A stretch of DNA of 26,803 bases, taken from the NCBI GenBank assembly GCA_902766515.1, contig CACXEB010000082.1:1-26803 (forward strand). Direction: 5' to 3'. The position numbers and the translations under genes are program-made. Shown here piece after piece: positions 8,482-16,953 of the stretch; within the stretch, counting starts at the first letter, position 1, and every line of letters starts with the position of its first letter. The DNA is from an uncultured Eubacteriales bacterium (GTDB lineage Bacteria; Bacillota_A; Clostridia; Christensenellales; Aristaeellaceae). The notes under the pieces are model-generated. The model had not been told where the DNA came from and did not search any database. It saw nothing but the letters and a program-made list of their open reading frames with translations.

Positions 8482-8999
8482 CGGAAGCGCCGCGTCCTGG
8501 GTCCGCCTGCGTCATCCGCCGCATGACTGCCGATGACTGCGAAGCGGTCTGGCAAATAGAAAAAGCGACCTTCCCGCAGCCCTGGAGCCTGCGGGATTTT
8601 GAGCATGAAATGCGCGAAAACGTGTGCGCGCGCTATCTCGTGGCTGAAATGGAAGGAAGGATCGTCGGATTTGCCGGCGCGCATATCATCCTGGATGAAG
8701 GCCACATCACGAATATCGCTGTCAGCGCAGCGTTCCGGGGGCAGGGCATCGGCCGGAAGCTGCTGCAGTCGCTGCTGCAGTACGCGTCAAACCTCGGCGC
8801 GCAGTATTTGACGCTGGAGGTCCGTGCTGACAACGAACCGGCCAAGCGGCTGTATCAATCGCTTCACTTCATCCGTGTCGGCATCCGGAAAAAATACTAT
8901 GAGGACCAGCAGGACGCATGGATCATGGTCACTGAGCGCATGTCCGACGCCGACCCGGACTTTGAGGAAGCGGAAACGGTCACAAGCAAAGGCCCTTGA
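8478..8999 (+). CDS. rimI: Ribosomal-protein-S18-alanine N-acetyltransferase RimI
   Basis: A 173-residue GNAT enzyme. It shows the RimI pattern: FPQPWSLRDFEHEM near the N-terminus, the GHITNIAV strand, the acetyl-CoA loop RGQGIGRKLL, LEVRADNEPAKRLYQSL, and the RKKYYEDQQDAWIM end. RimI acetylates the N-terminal alanine of ribosomal protein S18. It overlaps the HAD gene by 4 bases. In many bacteria rimI sits with tsaB and tsaD; here those genes are absent. It is about 20 residues longer than E. coli RimI because of short, poorly conserved ends. It meets the next gene tail to tail with only 9 bases between stops. Confidence 0.85.
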   Translation: MTEAPRPGSACVIRRMTADDCEAVWQIEKATFPQPWSLRDFEHEMRENVCARYLVAEMEGRIVGFAGAHIILDEGHITNIAVSAAFRGQGIGRKLLQSLLQYASNLGAQYLTLEVRADNEPAKRLYQSLHFIRVGIRKKYYEDQQDAWIMVTERMSDADPDFEEAETVTSKGP

Positions 9000-9008
9000 A
9001 AGAATGAC

Positions 9009-10115
9009 TTAAAAGACCATGAAATCGCACTCGAGACGGCCGTTATACAGCCGGCGTTTCCGGATGGCCCGCCTGCCATAGGCGCGCTCAAACGAGGGAT
9101 TTCCGCAGAGCACGGCGAGGTGGGATCCGGGATGGCGGTCGGTCAGCCCGCGCATCCCCTGATAGATCGAGAGACACTGCTTCTGGCTGCTCAGCCGCTC
9201 GCCATAGGGCGGATTGGCCAGAAACTGCACGCGCTCATGAGGAAGCTGCAGCTGCCGCAGGTCCGTCACGCTGACCCTGACGCGATCCTGCAGGCCCGCC
9301 TGCTTCAGGTGGCGGCGGCACAGTTCGATCGCTTCCGGGTCGATATCTGACCCGCTGATTTCCGGAATTTCCTCCGGCTTGCAGGCTGCCTTGGCCTCAT
9401 TGCGCCATCTGTCCAGCTGCTTTTTGTCGATATGCGGCCAGCGTTCAATGAAGAATGAGCGCTCAAGCCCCGGCGCGCGATGCGCTGCCAGATAGGCGCT
9501 TTCGATCAGCAGGGTTCCCGTGCCGCAGCACGGATCGTGCAGGGGAGTATCCATGCGCCAGCCCGACAGCATGACCATGGCGGCGGCCAGCGTTTCACGG
9601 AGTGGCGCCTCGCCGTTCCAGGTGCGGTATCCCCGTTTGTTGAGCGCGTCGCCGGATGTATCGATCATCACGCGCGCCTGGTTTTGATGGATCGAAATAT
9701 GAATGGGGAAGACCGGGCCGCTTTCCGCGCACCAGGTCATGTGATAATAGGCCATCAGTTCTTCCGCAAGCGCCTTCTTGGCGATGGCCTGGCAGTCCGA
9801 GGGGCTCATCAGCTGGCTCCGCACGCATTTGCAGCTGACCGGGAATACCGCGTCCCTCGGCAGGATCTCCTGCCACGGCACACCGCGCACAAGTCGGAAC
9901 AGATCCTCAAAACTCATGACCGGCCCTTCCGCCATCAAAAGCAGTACCCTGTCTGCCGTTCTCAGCCAGAGATTGGCTTTGAACGCGTCCTCCGGCGTAC
10001 CGACAAACCGCACCGCGCCATTGTCAGCGCGGGCGTCCATCCCCAGCTGTTCGAGCTCCCGCTTGACAACGCCTTCCAGGCCGAAAGCGGCGCTTGCGAT
10101 AAATGTGCATTCCAT
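9009..10115 (-). CDS. Class I SAM-dependent RNA methyltransferase with THUMP domain (RlmL/YpsC-like)
   Basis: A 368-residue protein. The N-terminal 60 residues plus the following section form a THUMP RNA-binding region. The UPF0020 methyltransferase domain follows, with the SAM-binding loop DPCCGTG at 194-200, an acidic SDIDPEA strand at about 256-262, and the catalytic NPPYGE at 301-306, typical of N2-guanine methyltransferases. The family corresponds to the RlmL N-terminal half (23S rRNA m2G2445), usually annotated as YpsC in Firmicutes; it lacks the second RlmK half. The start is supported by AAGGGAG about 7-8 bases upstream (minus strand, about 10122-10129). It diverges from deoB. Confidence 0.88.
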   Translation of the reverse strand: MECTFIASAAFGLEGVVKRELEQLGMDARADNGAVRFVGTPEDAFKANLWLRTADRVLLLMAEGPVMSFEDLFRLVRGVPWQEILPRDAVFPVSCKCVRSQLMSPSDCQAIAKKALAEELMAYYHMTWCAESGPVFPIHISIHQNQARVMIDTSGDALNKRGYRTWNGEAPLRETLAAAMVMLSGWRMDTPLHDPCCGTGTLLIESAYLAAHRAPGLERSFFIERWPHIDKKQLDRWRNEAKAACKPEEIPEISGSDIDPEAIELCRRHLKQAGLQDRVRVSVTDLRQLQLPHERVQFLANPPYGERLSSQKQCLSIYQGMRGLTDRHPGSHLAVLCGNPSFERAYGRRAIRKRRLYNGRLECDFMVF

Positions 10116-10127
10116 ACAAATTCTCCC

Positions 10128-10156
10128 TTTTCAAATGTCCGTTTTCCGTGTACAAT
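10128..10156 (+). promoter_or_regulatory. Candidate sigma-A promoter of deoB-PNP
   Basis: TTTTCA (10128-10133) and TACAAT (10151-10156) are separated by exactly 17 bases; they match the -35 consensus at four of six and the -10 consensus at five of six positions. The -10 lies about 59 bases before the deoB ATG in the divergent gap. Inferred from sequence only. Confidence 0.5.
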
Positions 10157-10200
10157 AAGACCAGTGAAATCGTTCGCGTTTTCCGGGATGAAGACGCAAA

Positions 10201-10207
10201 AAGGAGG
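10201..10207 (+). promoter_or_regulatory. Ribosome binding site of deoB
   Basis: AAGGAGG lies 7 bases before the ATG at 10215. It rules out longer in-frame extensions that run back through the divergent methyltransferase gene. Confidence 0.85.
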
Positions 10208-10214
10208 TAAGGTC

Positions 10215-11387
10215 ATGAAAAGACGCGTATTGTGGATCGTGCTGGACAGTGTCGGCGCCGGCGCATTGCCGGACGCTGCCGAGTACGACGATGAAGGCGC
10301 CAATACCCTGGGGCATATTCAGGAAAGGATCGGCCTGAAGCTGCCGCATTTGCGCACGCTCGGCCTGGGCAACCTGCCGGGCCTCGGCATCGCGGGGATC
10401 CCGCATCCCAGCGGCGCTTACGGTCGGGCGATGGAGCAGTCCAAGGGAAAGGATACCACTACGGGACACTGGGAGATGGCCGGCGTCGCGCTGGATAAAG
10501 CCTTCCCGACCTATCCGGACGGTTTTCCGCCTGAAGTGATCGCCCGATTTGAAGCGGCGATCGGTACCAAAACGCTTGGCAACAAGCCGGCTTCCGGCAC
10601 AGTCATCCTGGACGAGCTCGGCGAGGAGCATCTCCGCACCGGGTATCCGATCGTCTATACCTCTGCGGACAGCGTTTTTCAGATTGCCACCAACGAGCAG
10701 ATCATCCCGATCGAGCGGCTGTATGAGATGTGCCGCATCGCCCGCGCTCAACTGCAGGGGGAGCATGGCGTCGGCCGCGTCATCGCGCGTCCTTTTGTGG
10801 GAAATACCGCGGGCCATTTTGTCCGTACGCCCCGGCGCCGTGATTTCTCCCTTGAACCGCCCCGCGACACGATCCTTGATGTCCTGAAAGCCGCCGGCAA
10901 GGATGTGCTGGGCGTCGGAAAGATCGAGGATATCTTCGCGGAGCGCGGACTGACCGGTTCCAACCATGCCGCCGGCAATCCCGCCTGCCTTGACGCGACC
11001 GTATCCTATATGAAGACGGATTTCGACGGTCTGTGCTATGTCAACCTGGTTGATTTTGACAGCGTCTACGGCCACCGGCGCGACGCGCAGGGTTATGCCG
11101 ACGGTCTGGAAGCCTTTGACCAGCGCCTTCCCGAACTGATGGGCCTGATGAATGACGAGGATCTGCTGATCATCACCGCCGACCATGGCTGCGACCCCAC
11201 CTATACCGGTACGGATCACACCCGGGAATATGTGCCGATCATCTGCTGGTCGAGGAGCATGAACCGTTCGCTCGACCTCGGTACCCGCGCGACCTATGCC
11301 GATATGGCAGCCACGATCGCGGATATCTTCGGCCTGCCCGAACGCTTTGGCGCAGCTTCCTTCTGGCCTGAATTTCAAGGAGTGTGA
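10215..11387 (+). CDS. deoB: Phosphopentomutase DeoB
   Basis: A 390-residue cytoplasmic enzyme of the alkaline phosphatase superfamily that interconverts (deoxy)ribose 1-phosphate and 5-phosphate. Metal ligands are visible in the N-terminal VLDSVGAG (D11) and the late TADHGCDPTYTGTDHTREY block. KDTTTGHWE at about 79-87 holds the conserved threonine that carries phosphate in the active enzyme, and NKPASGT is also conserved. Length matches the family (about 390). The next gene is purine nucleoside phosphorylase, whose product, pentose 1-phosphate, is the DeoB substrate, so the pair forms a nucleoside catabolism/salvage operon. Confidence 0.97.
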   Translation: MKRRVLWIVLDSVGAGALPDAAEYDDEGANTLGHIQERIGLKLPHLRTLGLGNLPGLGIAGIPHPSGAYGRAMEQSKGKDTTTGHWEMAGVALDKAFPTYPDGFPPEVIARFEAAIGTKTLGNKPASGTVILDELGEEHLRTGYPIVYTSADSVFQIATNEQIIPIERLYEMCRIARAQLQGEHGVGRVIARPFVGNTAGHFVRTPRRRDFSLEPPRDTILDVLKAAGKDVLGVGKIEDIFAERGLTGSNHAAGNPACLDATVSYMKTDFDGLCYVNLVDFDSVYGHRRDAQGYADGLEAFDQRLPELMGLMNDEDLLIITADHGCDPTYTGTDHTREYVPIICWSRSMNRSLDLGTRATYADMAATIADIFGLPERFGAASFWPEFQGV

Positions 11388-11392
11388 GCACC

Positions 11393-12208
11393 ATGACGAC
11401 TTATCAGGAAATCCGCGAAGCGGCGGCCGTGGCCGAAGCGGCGCTCGGACGCGCTGATACCGCGGTCGTGCTCGGCAGCGGCCTGGGGAACTACGCGGAG
11501 ACTTTCTCGGACGTCCGCAGCATCAGGTACAGCGATATCCCGTCCTTTCCGGTCAGCACCGCGCCCGGGCATGCGGGCGAACTGATCAGCGGTGAAAAGC
11601 ATGGGAAGCGCATACTCATCATGAGCGGCCGTTTCCACATGTATGAAGGCATCCCGCTGGACCGGCTCATCATGCCGATCCGCGTGCTCCGGCTGATGGG
11701 CGTCAGGCGGCTGATCCTGACCAACGCGGCCGGCGGGATCAATCTCGGCTTCCATCCCGGTGATCTGATGATGATTACGGATTACATCAACCTGACCGGA
11801 GAAAGCCCCCTGACCGGACCCAATATCGACGAGCTGGGCCCGCGGTTCCCGGATATGAGCCATGTCTTTACGCCCGCCCTGCAGGAAGCCTGCCGAAAAG
11901 CGGCAGACGGCATGGGGCTGACGCTCCGGGAAGGCGTGTACTGCTGGATGTCCGGCCCCTGTTATGAAACGCCCGCCGAGATCCGCATGCTCCGCACGCT
12001 GGGCGCCGATGCTGTCGGCATGTCCACCGTTCCGGACGCCATGGCCGCCTGTCATTGCGGCATGGAGGTGCTGGGGCTTTCCTGCATCACCAATATGGCC
12101 GCCGGCATCCTGGACCAGCCGATCACCCACCAGGAGGTGCTCGAAACCGGCGTACGGATCCAGAAGGATTTCAGGGAACTGATTGACCGTGTCCTGATGA
12201 ACCCCTGA
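11393..12208 (+). CDS. punA: Purine nucleoside phosphorylase, trimeric PNP class
   Basis: A 271-residue enzyme that cleaves inosine/guanosine-type nucleosides with phosphate to free base and pentose 1-phosphate. Seen are the phosphate-binding LGSGLGNY (S29) and PGHAGEL (H60), GRFHMYEG, TNAAGGIN, GPCYETPAE (E192, base recognition), GMSTVPDA and N234 in CITNMAAG. These mark the trimeric class rather than hexameric DeoD. ATG at 11393 follows AAGGAG (11378-11383) at 9 bases; a GTG at 11384 is in frame but sits on the deoB stop and is less likely. Gap to deoB stop is 5 bases. Its end converges on the kinase gene with a 30-base gap. Confidence 0.93.
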   Translation: MTTYQEIREAAAVAEAALGRADTAVVLGSGLGNYAETFSDVRSIRYSDIPSFPVSTAPGHAGELISGEKHGKRILIMSGRFHMYEGIPLDRLIMPIRVLRLMGVRRLILTNAAGGINLGFHPGDLMMITDYINLTGESPLTGPNIDELGPRFPDMSHVFTPALQEACRKAADGMGLTLREGVYCWMSGPCYETPAEIRMLRTLGADAVGMSTVPDAMAACHCGMEVLGLSCITNMAAGILDQPITHQEVLETGVRIQKDFRELIDRVLMNP

Positions 12209-12238
12209 CCCGTATCAAGCATTAAAACAGCGATACAT

Positions 12239-13885
12239 TCAGCTGTAGAAGCTGCACCCGCCGATGAATTCCCGCAGGATGGAAGTCGGCGGGATTTCAT
12301 TTTGGGCAGCCTTGGGTGCGGGAATCAGATAATGCAGGATTTTGATCAGCCGCTTCGCCGCCAGGTAATTCGGGTTCTCCGGTTCGATGGCATCCAGCAG
12401 ATCGTACGCGATATTCCTGAGGAACGGCAGCTCATAGTGCAGCACGGAATTAAAGACATAATCTGCCTGCTCCTGGAAGGGGAAGATCCAGGTTTCCTCA
12501 CCAGCGCGCACGTTGGACCACATGGACAGGGTATCGTTGGGCAGCGTGCCCCGGAACTGGTAGTCTCTCACGATCCGCCGCAGCAGGCGGGCATCCGTTG
12601 TCCGGATGCGGTTGTGGTCATCCAGGTTCAGGCAGGTCAGTTCACTGATAAACACCCTGGTGATCTTTGACTGGTCAAAGCAGCTGTTCACCGCCGGATT
12701 CAGCGCGTGGATGCCTTCAATGATCAGGACCTGGTCGTCACTCAGCCGGACCGGGGGATACCAGTTGTCCGGCTGATCCTTGCCAAATGAGTACCTGGGC
12801 AGGCGCACTTCATCCCCGTCAAGCAGCGCCTGGACGCAGGTGCGGAACAGTTCCACATTGATCGCGTCCAGATGCTCAAAGTCCGGCTCGCCGTTTGCCT
12901 GCAGCGGAATCTCCCTGCGCGGGCGGTAGAAATCATCCAGCGAGATCAGCATGGGCATCAGCCCGTGTACCCGCAGGTGAATGCCCAGCCGGTTCGCAAA
13001 CGTCGTTTTGCCGCTCGACGAGGGGCCTGCGATAAAGACGGCCCGGCTTCCATGCTTGTATATGCCGTCCGCGATTCCCGCGATGGATTTATCCTGCAGC
13101 GCTTCGTTCACCCGGATGAAACTGCGCAGTTCATCCCGGAGGATCATGTCATTCAGGTCCGTGATATTGGTACACCGAAGGATCCTGCACCACTCGTTGG
13201 ACTCTCGGAAGGTCACGAGATGCTTGGGCAGGCGGGCGGCCGCTGAGATGCGGTCCGGGAATGCAGGCTTCGGCATCTGGAGTATGAAACCCGGTCTGTT
13301 CAGCTTCAGCGAAAAGACCTTCGTAGCCCCCGTCCCGGGCAGCATGCTGCCGTAAAAGTACTCGCACATGTCCTGGCAGGTATACATATAGATGTGCTGG
13401 TAGGGACGATACCTCAGCAGGCGGACCTTGTCCGGTTCTCCCTGGGCCGCGAAGTATTCGATCGCCCGCGTGCGGGACCAGCGCTCCTTCCGGTAAGGCA
13501 GGTTTTCCTGGCAGAGGCGCCGCATTTCCTGCTGGAGATGGCGCAGCTCTTCCGATGTGACAGCATGCTCCCGGACCGTCACGTACAGCCCGTATCCGAG
13601 GGAATGCTCGATGCGGATGCGGAGGCCGGGCCAGATATGGCGCGCAGCCATCAGCATCAGGAAACGGAGGCTGCGCTCATAGATCCTGCGTCCTTCATCG
13701 TCCTGGTAGGTCAGCGTTTTCAGCGACGTGTCACGGTACAGCTGCTGCTGCAGCTCATACGCGACGCCGCCGGCAATGCAGCCCAGCACGGGATAATCCC
13801 GCCCGGCCAGCGCGTCGACAGCGGTTTGAACGGTGATTCCCTGCTCAAATGACCGCGTCTGGCCATCGATCGTAATCCGGATCAA
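12239..13885 (-). CDS. Nucleoside (uridine-type) kinase with N-terminal TGS domain
   Basis: A 548-residue protein with a TTG start supported by a near-perfect ribosome site 6 bases away. Residues 1-60 look like a TGS/ubiquitin-like fold. Residues 70-250 resemble the threonyl-tRNA-synthetase-like accessory region seen in this family (EHSLGYGLYV). The C-terminal half is a P-loop uridine kinase/phosphoribulokinase domain: Walker A GPSSSGKTT at 287-295, the ISLDDFY motif, and IIEGIHALN. Such TGS-fused kinases are common in Clostridia and are annotated as nucleoside kinases; the natural substrate is not firmly known. The start codon overlaps the stop of the upstream exonuclease (TTGA), so translation is probably coupled. 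Confidence 0.9.
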   Translation of the reverse strand: MIRITIDGQTRSFEQGITVQTAVDALAGRDYPVLGCIAGGVAYELQQQLYRDTSLKTLTYQDDEGRRIYERSLRFLMLMAARHIWPGLRIRIEHSLGYGLYVTVREHAVTSEELRHLQQEMRRLCQENLPYRKERWSRTRAIEYFAAQGEPDKVRLLRYRPYQHIYMYTCQDMCEYFYGSMLPGTGATKVFSLKLNRPGFILQMPKPAFPDRISAAARLPKHLVTFRESNEWCRILRCTNITDLNDMILRDELRSFIRVNEALQDKSIAGIADGIYKHGSRAVFIAGPSSSGKTTFANRLGIHLRVHGLMPMLISLDDFYRPRREIPLQANGEPDFEHLDAINVELFRTCVQALLDGDEVRLPRYSFGKDQPDNWYPPVRLSDDQVLIIEGIHALNPAVNSCFDQSKITRVFISELTCLNLDDHNRIRTTDARLLRRIVRDYQFRGTLPNDTLSMWSNVRAGEETWIFPFQEQADYVFNSVLHYELPFLRNIAYDLLDAIEPENPNYLAAKRLIKILHYLIPAPKAAQNEIPPTSILREFIGGCSFYS

Positions 13886-14823
13886 GGTGTTCCTCCTTCC
13901 TGCGCTTCGAGCTTATGCTGCCATTGCAGCAGCTTTGTCTGCACATAGGCCGGGCTCTGCTCGTCCGTCAGTACCGTTACCCGCTCCAGCATCCGCTGCT
14001 TGTCCGGCTGGGTGATGACGGACATCTTTACGTAATACAGCCCGTGCTGTTCACAACAGGACAGCGCGGTATAGCGCTGTCCCTGGCGGACATAGCCCGC
14101 TTTCAGGGGATGGAGCTGGTTGCACAGCGGGCACGGGACTTTGGTGCCGTAGCCTGTTTTCAGGATAGTCGGCACCCCGCGGCTGATCCGGCGGACGGAT
14201 ACGGTCTGACGTTTTTTCCGGTCCTGGTGCACCAGCTGTTTCGCCTTGAGACGGTATTTGAGGATCTGCTCCGCGGGCTGCATGTGAGCATATACCAGCG
14301 CCGTGTAGTAGGCGTCGTTCAGCGCGTTGTGGAAGGCCTTGTCATCCGACGGTTCGATCTCCAGGATCTCCATGGCCCGCTTCAGCGACTTGCGCTCGTT
14401 CGGCGTCTCCTGCTGCTCGCTGAACAGCCGCTGGATATCACAGACGGGCGGCAGGGGCGGTTCACAGGCAAAATACTGCACATTCTGTTCAAACACCGAA
14501 ATATCATCGCAGCCCCAGGTCAGCAGGACGCTGTCCTCACCGCACCAGGAGATGAAATCCGCGTACGCCTCGTCAAAGTACGGCGCGTCTTCCAGCGCTT
14601 CCGGCGTGATATGCGTGATCTTCTGGATATGCGGATTCAGGCGCTTATAACAGCTGGGCTGGATCAGCTGGTTGAACGTATCGATGATCTCGCGCTGTTC
14701 ATTCAGTTTGACTGCGCCGATCTGAATCATTTCAAACAGCAGCTTTCCGCCGGATTCCCGATAACCGCCGGTGCGGAAATTGGTGGGTTGGTTCCATTCC
14801 AGGTCCAGGATGATCGATTGCAT
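13882..14823 (-). CDS. DEDDh-type 3'-5' exonuclease with C-terminal zinc-binding motif
   Basis: A 313-residue protein. The exonuclease fold has D7 and E9 (ILDLEWN), an aspartate in WGCDD (106/107), and the HxxxxD pair H165/D170 in FHNALND, the DEDDh set of RNase T/DNA polymerase epsilon relatives. It resembles the KapD/ERI-1 group, which trims RNA, more than DnaQ. After a basic linker, C231, C234, C256, C257 and H260 suggest a zinc site that could help bind nucleic acid. AAAGGAG about 8 bases upstream supports the ATG. It starts 2 bases after the YhiN-like gene's stop and overlaps the kinase by 4 bases. Confidence 0.86.
   Translation of the reverse strand: MQSIILDLEWNQPTNFRTGGYRESGGKLLFEMIQIGAVKLNEQREIIDTFNQLIQPSCYKRLNPHIQKITHITPEALEDAPYFDEAYADFISWCGEDSVLLTWGCDDISVFEQNVQYFACEPPLPPVCDIQRLFSEQQETPNERKSLKRAMEILEIEPSDDKAFHNALNDAYYTALVYAHMQPAEQILKYRLKAKQLVHQDRKKRQTVSVRRISRGVPTILKTGYGTKVPCPLCNQLHPLKAGYVRQGQRYTALSCCEQHGLYYVKMSVITQPDKQRMLERVTVLTDEQSPAYVQTKLLQWQHKLEAQEGGTP
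13892..13898 (-). promoter_or_regulatory. Ribosome binding site that sets the kinase TTG start
   Basis: On the minus strand AAGGAGG precedes the TTG at 13885-13883 by 6 bases. No ATG or GTG lies nearby in frame, so the TTG is the start. Confidence 0.8.
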
Positions 14824-14825
14824 GG

Positions 14826-16091
14826 TCAGGACTCCTTTTTTTCGAGGGACAAAGCAGTCAGCGCAGCGTGGTAGCCGGCCAGCGCGCCGGTGGAAAAAGC
14901 GATTTGCAGGTTATAGCCGCCCGTATGCGCATCCACATCGATCACCTCGCCGCAGAAGAATACGCGCGGGTGGGTGCGGAGCGCCATCGTGGCCGGATTC
15001 AATGCCCTGACATCCACGCCGCCGCGGGTAACGACCGCTTCCGCAATGGGATGCGTACCGCTCACATGAACAGAAAAGCGTTTCAGGCAGCGGACAAGCG
15101 CGTCGCGGTTCGGCGCGCTGAGCTGGTTGGCGGGCATCGCCGGGTCCATTTTCAGCAGCTTCAGGACCAATTCGGCCAGGCGGCGGGGCAGGAGGCCTTC
15201 CATCAGGGTCCGCATCGCCTTCTTTCCCGCGTCCCCGATGTCCCGGACGATCCGCTGATGCAGCTGTTCTTCGCTGAGCCCCGGCTTCAGGTCGATCCAG
15301 ACAGCCAGATCGGCCGGAAGCGGGAAATTCAGGTGGCTGCTGAGCTCGATCGCCAGCGGCCCTGAGATACCGTCATGGGTAAACATCAATTCGCCCAGGT
15401 TCCGGTAGAGGGTCCGTTTCCCGATCATGGCGGTCAGCGTCACATTCTTCAGGGAAAGCCCCTGCAGGGTGCCCGTCCAGCTGTCGCCTGTCCTGAGCGG
15501 GATCAGGGAAGGCACGCATTCCGTGACCGGTACGCCCAGCCGGGCCGCGAACCTGTATCCATCGCCGGTCGAACCGGTCGATGGATAGGAAAGGCCTCCC
15601 GTGGCGATCACCACTGTATCCGCGCGGCACATGCCCTGCGTGGTGGACAGGATATAGCCGCCGTCCGGCGCTTCGTCCAGGGAAAAGACTTCCGCGTTCA
15701 GGCGGACTTCCGTGCCGGCCTCGTCCAGCGCGCGGGTCCAGGCTTTGGTGACATCCGAGGCCTTATCGCTGACCGGAAACACGCGCCGGCCGCGCTCCGT
15801 CTTGACGGGACAGCCATGCGCTTCGACCAGGCGCTTCGTATCCTGCGGTCCCATCCAGTGCAGCGCGCTGTAAAGGAATTTCCCGTTGCGCGGCACCTCG
15901 CGCATGAATTCGTCCAGGGCCGCGTCATTCGTCAGGTTGCAGCGGCCTTTGCCGGTGATGTACAGCTTGCGGCCCAGCTTTTCATTCTTTTCCAGCAGCA
16001 GCGTTTTCGCACCCGCATTCGCGCTGTATACGCCTGCCGCCAGGCCGGCGGCGCCGCCGCCGATGATGGCTACCTCTGCATGCATGTCCAT
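14826..16091 (-). CDS. NAD(P)/FAD-dependent oxidoreductase, HI0933/YhiN family
   Basis: A 421-residue flavoprotein. FAD-binding GGGAAG at 11-16 is followed by LLLEKNEKLGRKLYITGKGRCNLTN in the typical family arrangement, then VIATGGLSYPSTGSTGDGY, GISGPLAIELS and a C-terminal TRGGVDVRALNP with FCGEVIDVDAHTGGYN. These are signatures of the HI0933-like family (COG2081; related to BaiN). The reaction of most members is unknown. The first ATG (16091) lies 1 base beyond the RpiR gene's stop; the ATG two codons later (16085) is also possible. Its ribosome site (AAAGAAG) is weak, so coupling to the upstream gene is likely. Confidence 0.9.
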   Translation of the reverse strand: MDMHAEVAIIGGGAAGLAAGVYSANAGAKTLLLEKNEKLGRKLYITGKGRCNLTNDAALDEFMREVPRNGKFLYSALHWMGPQDTKRLVEAHGCPVKTERGRRVFPVSDKASDVTKAWTRALDEAGTEVRLNAEVFSLDEAPDGGYILSTTQGMCRADTVVIATGGLSYPSTGSTGDGYRFAARLGVPVTECVPSLIPLRTGDSWTGTLQGLSLKNVTLTAMIGKRTLYRNLGELMFTHDGISGPLAIELSSHLNFPLPADLAVWIDLKPGLSEEQLHQRIVRDIGDAGKKAMRTLMEGLLPRRLAELVLKLLKMDPAMPANQLSAPNRDALVRCLKRFSVHVSGTHPIAEAVVTRGGVDVRALNPATMALRTHPRVFFCGEVIDVDAHTGGYNLQIAFSTGALAGYHAALTALSLEKKES

Positions 16092-16092
16092 A

Positions 16093-16953
16093 CTACTTCT
16101 TTAAGTAAACCCTGCTCTCTGACCAGATGTCCTCCAGCTGCTTCAGCCTTTCGTGGAGGTCATCCCGGCGTTTCAGCGACAGCGCGACGATGAGCGCGTT
16201 GATCAGTGACAGCGGCGCAGCCAGGGAATCGACAAACGTCGGCATGTCCGTCGCAGCGGTCAAGCTCAGGTCAGCCTTTTCGCACAGGGGGCTTTGTTTG
16301 CTGTCCGTGATCGCGATGACCTTTGCGCACTTGCTGTGGGCGAAGCGGATCGCCTCCACCGTACGGGTCGAATAGCGGGGGAAGCTGATGCCGATCAGCA
16401 CATCGTCCGGCTGGATGCGCATCAGGCCTTCAAACACGTCGTCCAGACCGGTGGAAACCTGCTCGACGTGATCGAAAATGAATTTCAGGTAATACGTCAT
16501 GAACTGCGCCAGCGGCGCTGCGGAGCGCAGGCCGAGCACGTAGATGTGGCGCGCGGAGAGCAGTGCGTCCACGGCCGACTCAAACGCCGTACGGTCGATC
16601 CGGGTCAGGGTATGCCGGATGTTCTGGATATCCTCCTTCAGGACGGCAGCCAGCACATCATCCTGCGGCATATCCGCGCCAAGCGAGAACCGCTCGTCGG
16701 TCGTCAGCCGCTTGCGCGCCTGGTACTGGATGGCCTTCTGCAGTTCCGGATATCCCTTGTAGCCCATCGCGTTTGCGAAACGAACGACGGTGCTTTCCGA
16801 GACACCGGTTTCCCGTGCGAGCATCGTTGCCGTCATGGACGCCACGCGGTCATAATGCTGGTCAATACAGGCAGCGATCGCCCGGTAGCTCTTGCTCAGG
16901 CGGCACCGAGTAATATTCAGCTCATCCGACAGGCTCTGCGGATCATAGGGCAT
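16093..16953 (-). CDS. MurR/RpiR family transcriptional regulator (HTH + SIS)
   Basis: A 286-residue regulator. Residues 39-77 are an HTH_6 domain (LARETGVSESTVVRFANAMG) and residues 125-262 a sugar-phosphate-binding SIS domain (YVLGLRSAAPLA, GISFPRYSTRTV, AITDSK). Such proteins sense phosphosugars and control sugar or cell-wall genes. The start at 16953 is chosen because AGGAGG lies 9 bases upstream; an ATG 24 bases further upstream would place that site inside the gene. It overlaps the surE end by 11 bases. No sugar-uptake or amino-sugar genes are adjacent, so its target is not evident. Confidence 0.9.
   Translation of the reverse strand: MPYDPQSLSDELNITRCRLSKSYRAIAACIDQHYDRVASMTATMLARETGVSESTVVRFANAMGYKGYPELQKAIQYQARKRLTTDERFSLGADMPQDDVLAAVLKEDIQNIRHTLTRIDRTAFESAVDALLSARHIYVLGLRSAAPLAQFMTYYLKFIFDHVEQVSTGLDDVFEGLMRIQPDDVLIGISFPRYSTRTVEAIRFAHSKCAKVIAITDSKQSPLCEKADLSLTAATDMPTFVDSLAAPLSLINALIVALSLKRRDDLHERLKQLEDIWSESRVYLKK

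Noticed and set aside
9000..9008. Terminator between convergent rimI and methyltransferase genes
   Set aside because: Nine bases only, and no GC-rich hairpin with T-run spans the junction.
9480..10214. Possible long N-terminal extension of DeoB
   Set aside because: The extension is antisense to the methyltransferase gene, which has clear motifs, and DeoB has a perfect ribosome site and normal family length from 10215.
12209..12238. Terminator between PNP and the kinase gene
   Set aside because: Only 5-base inverted repeats (GTATC/GATAC, ACAGC/GCTGT) with large loops and no T-run are present; too weak to call.
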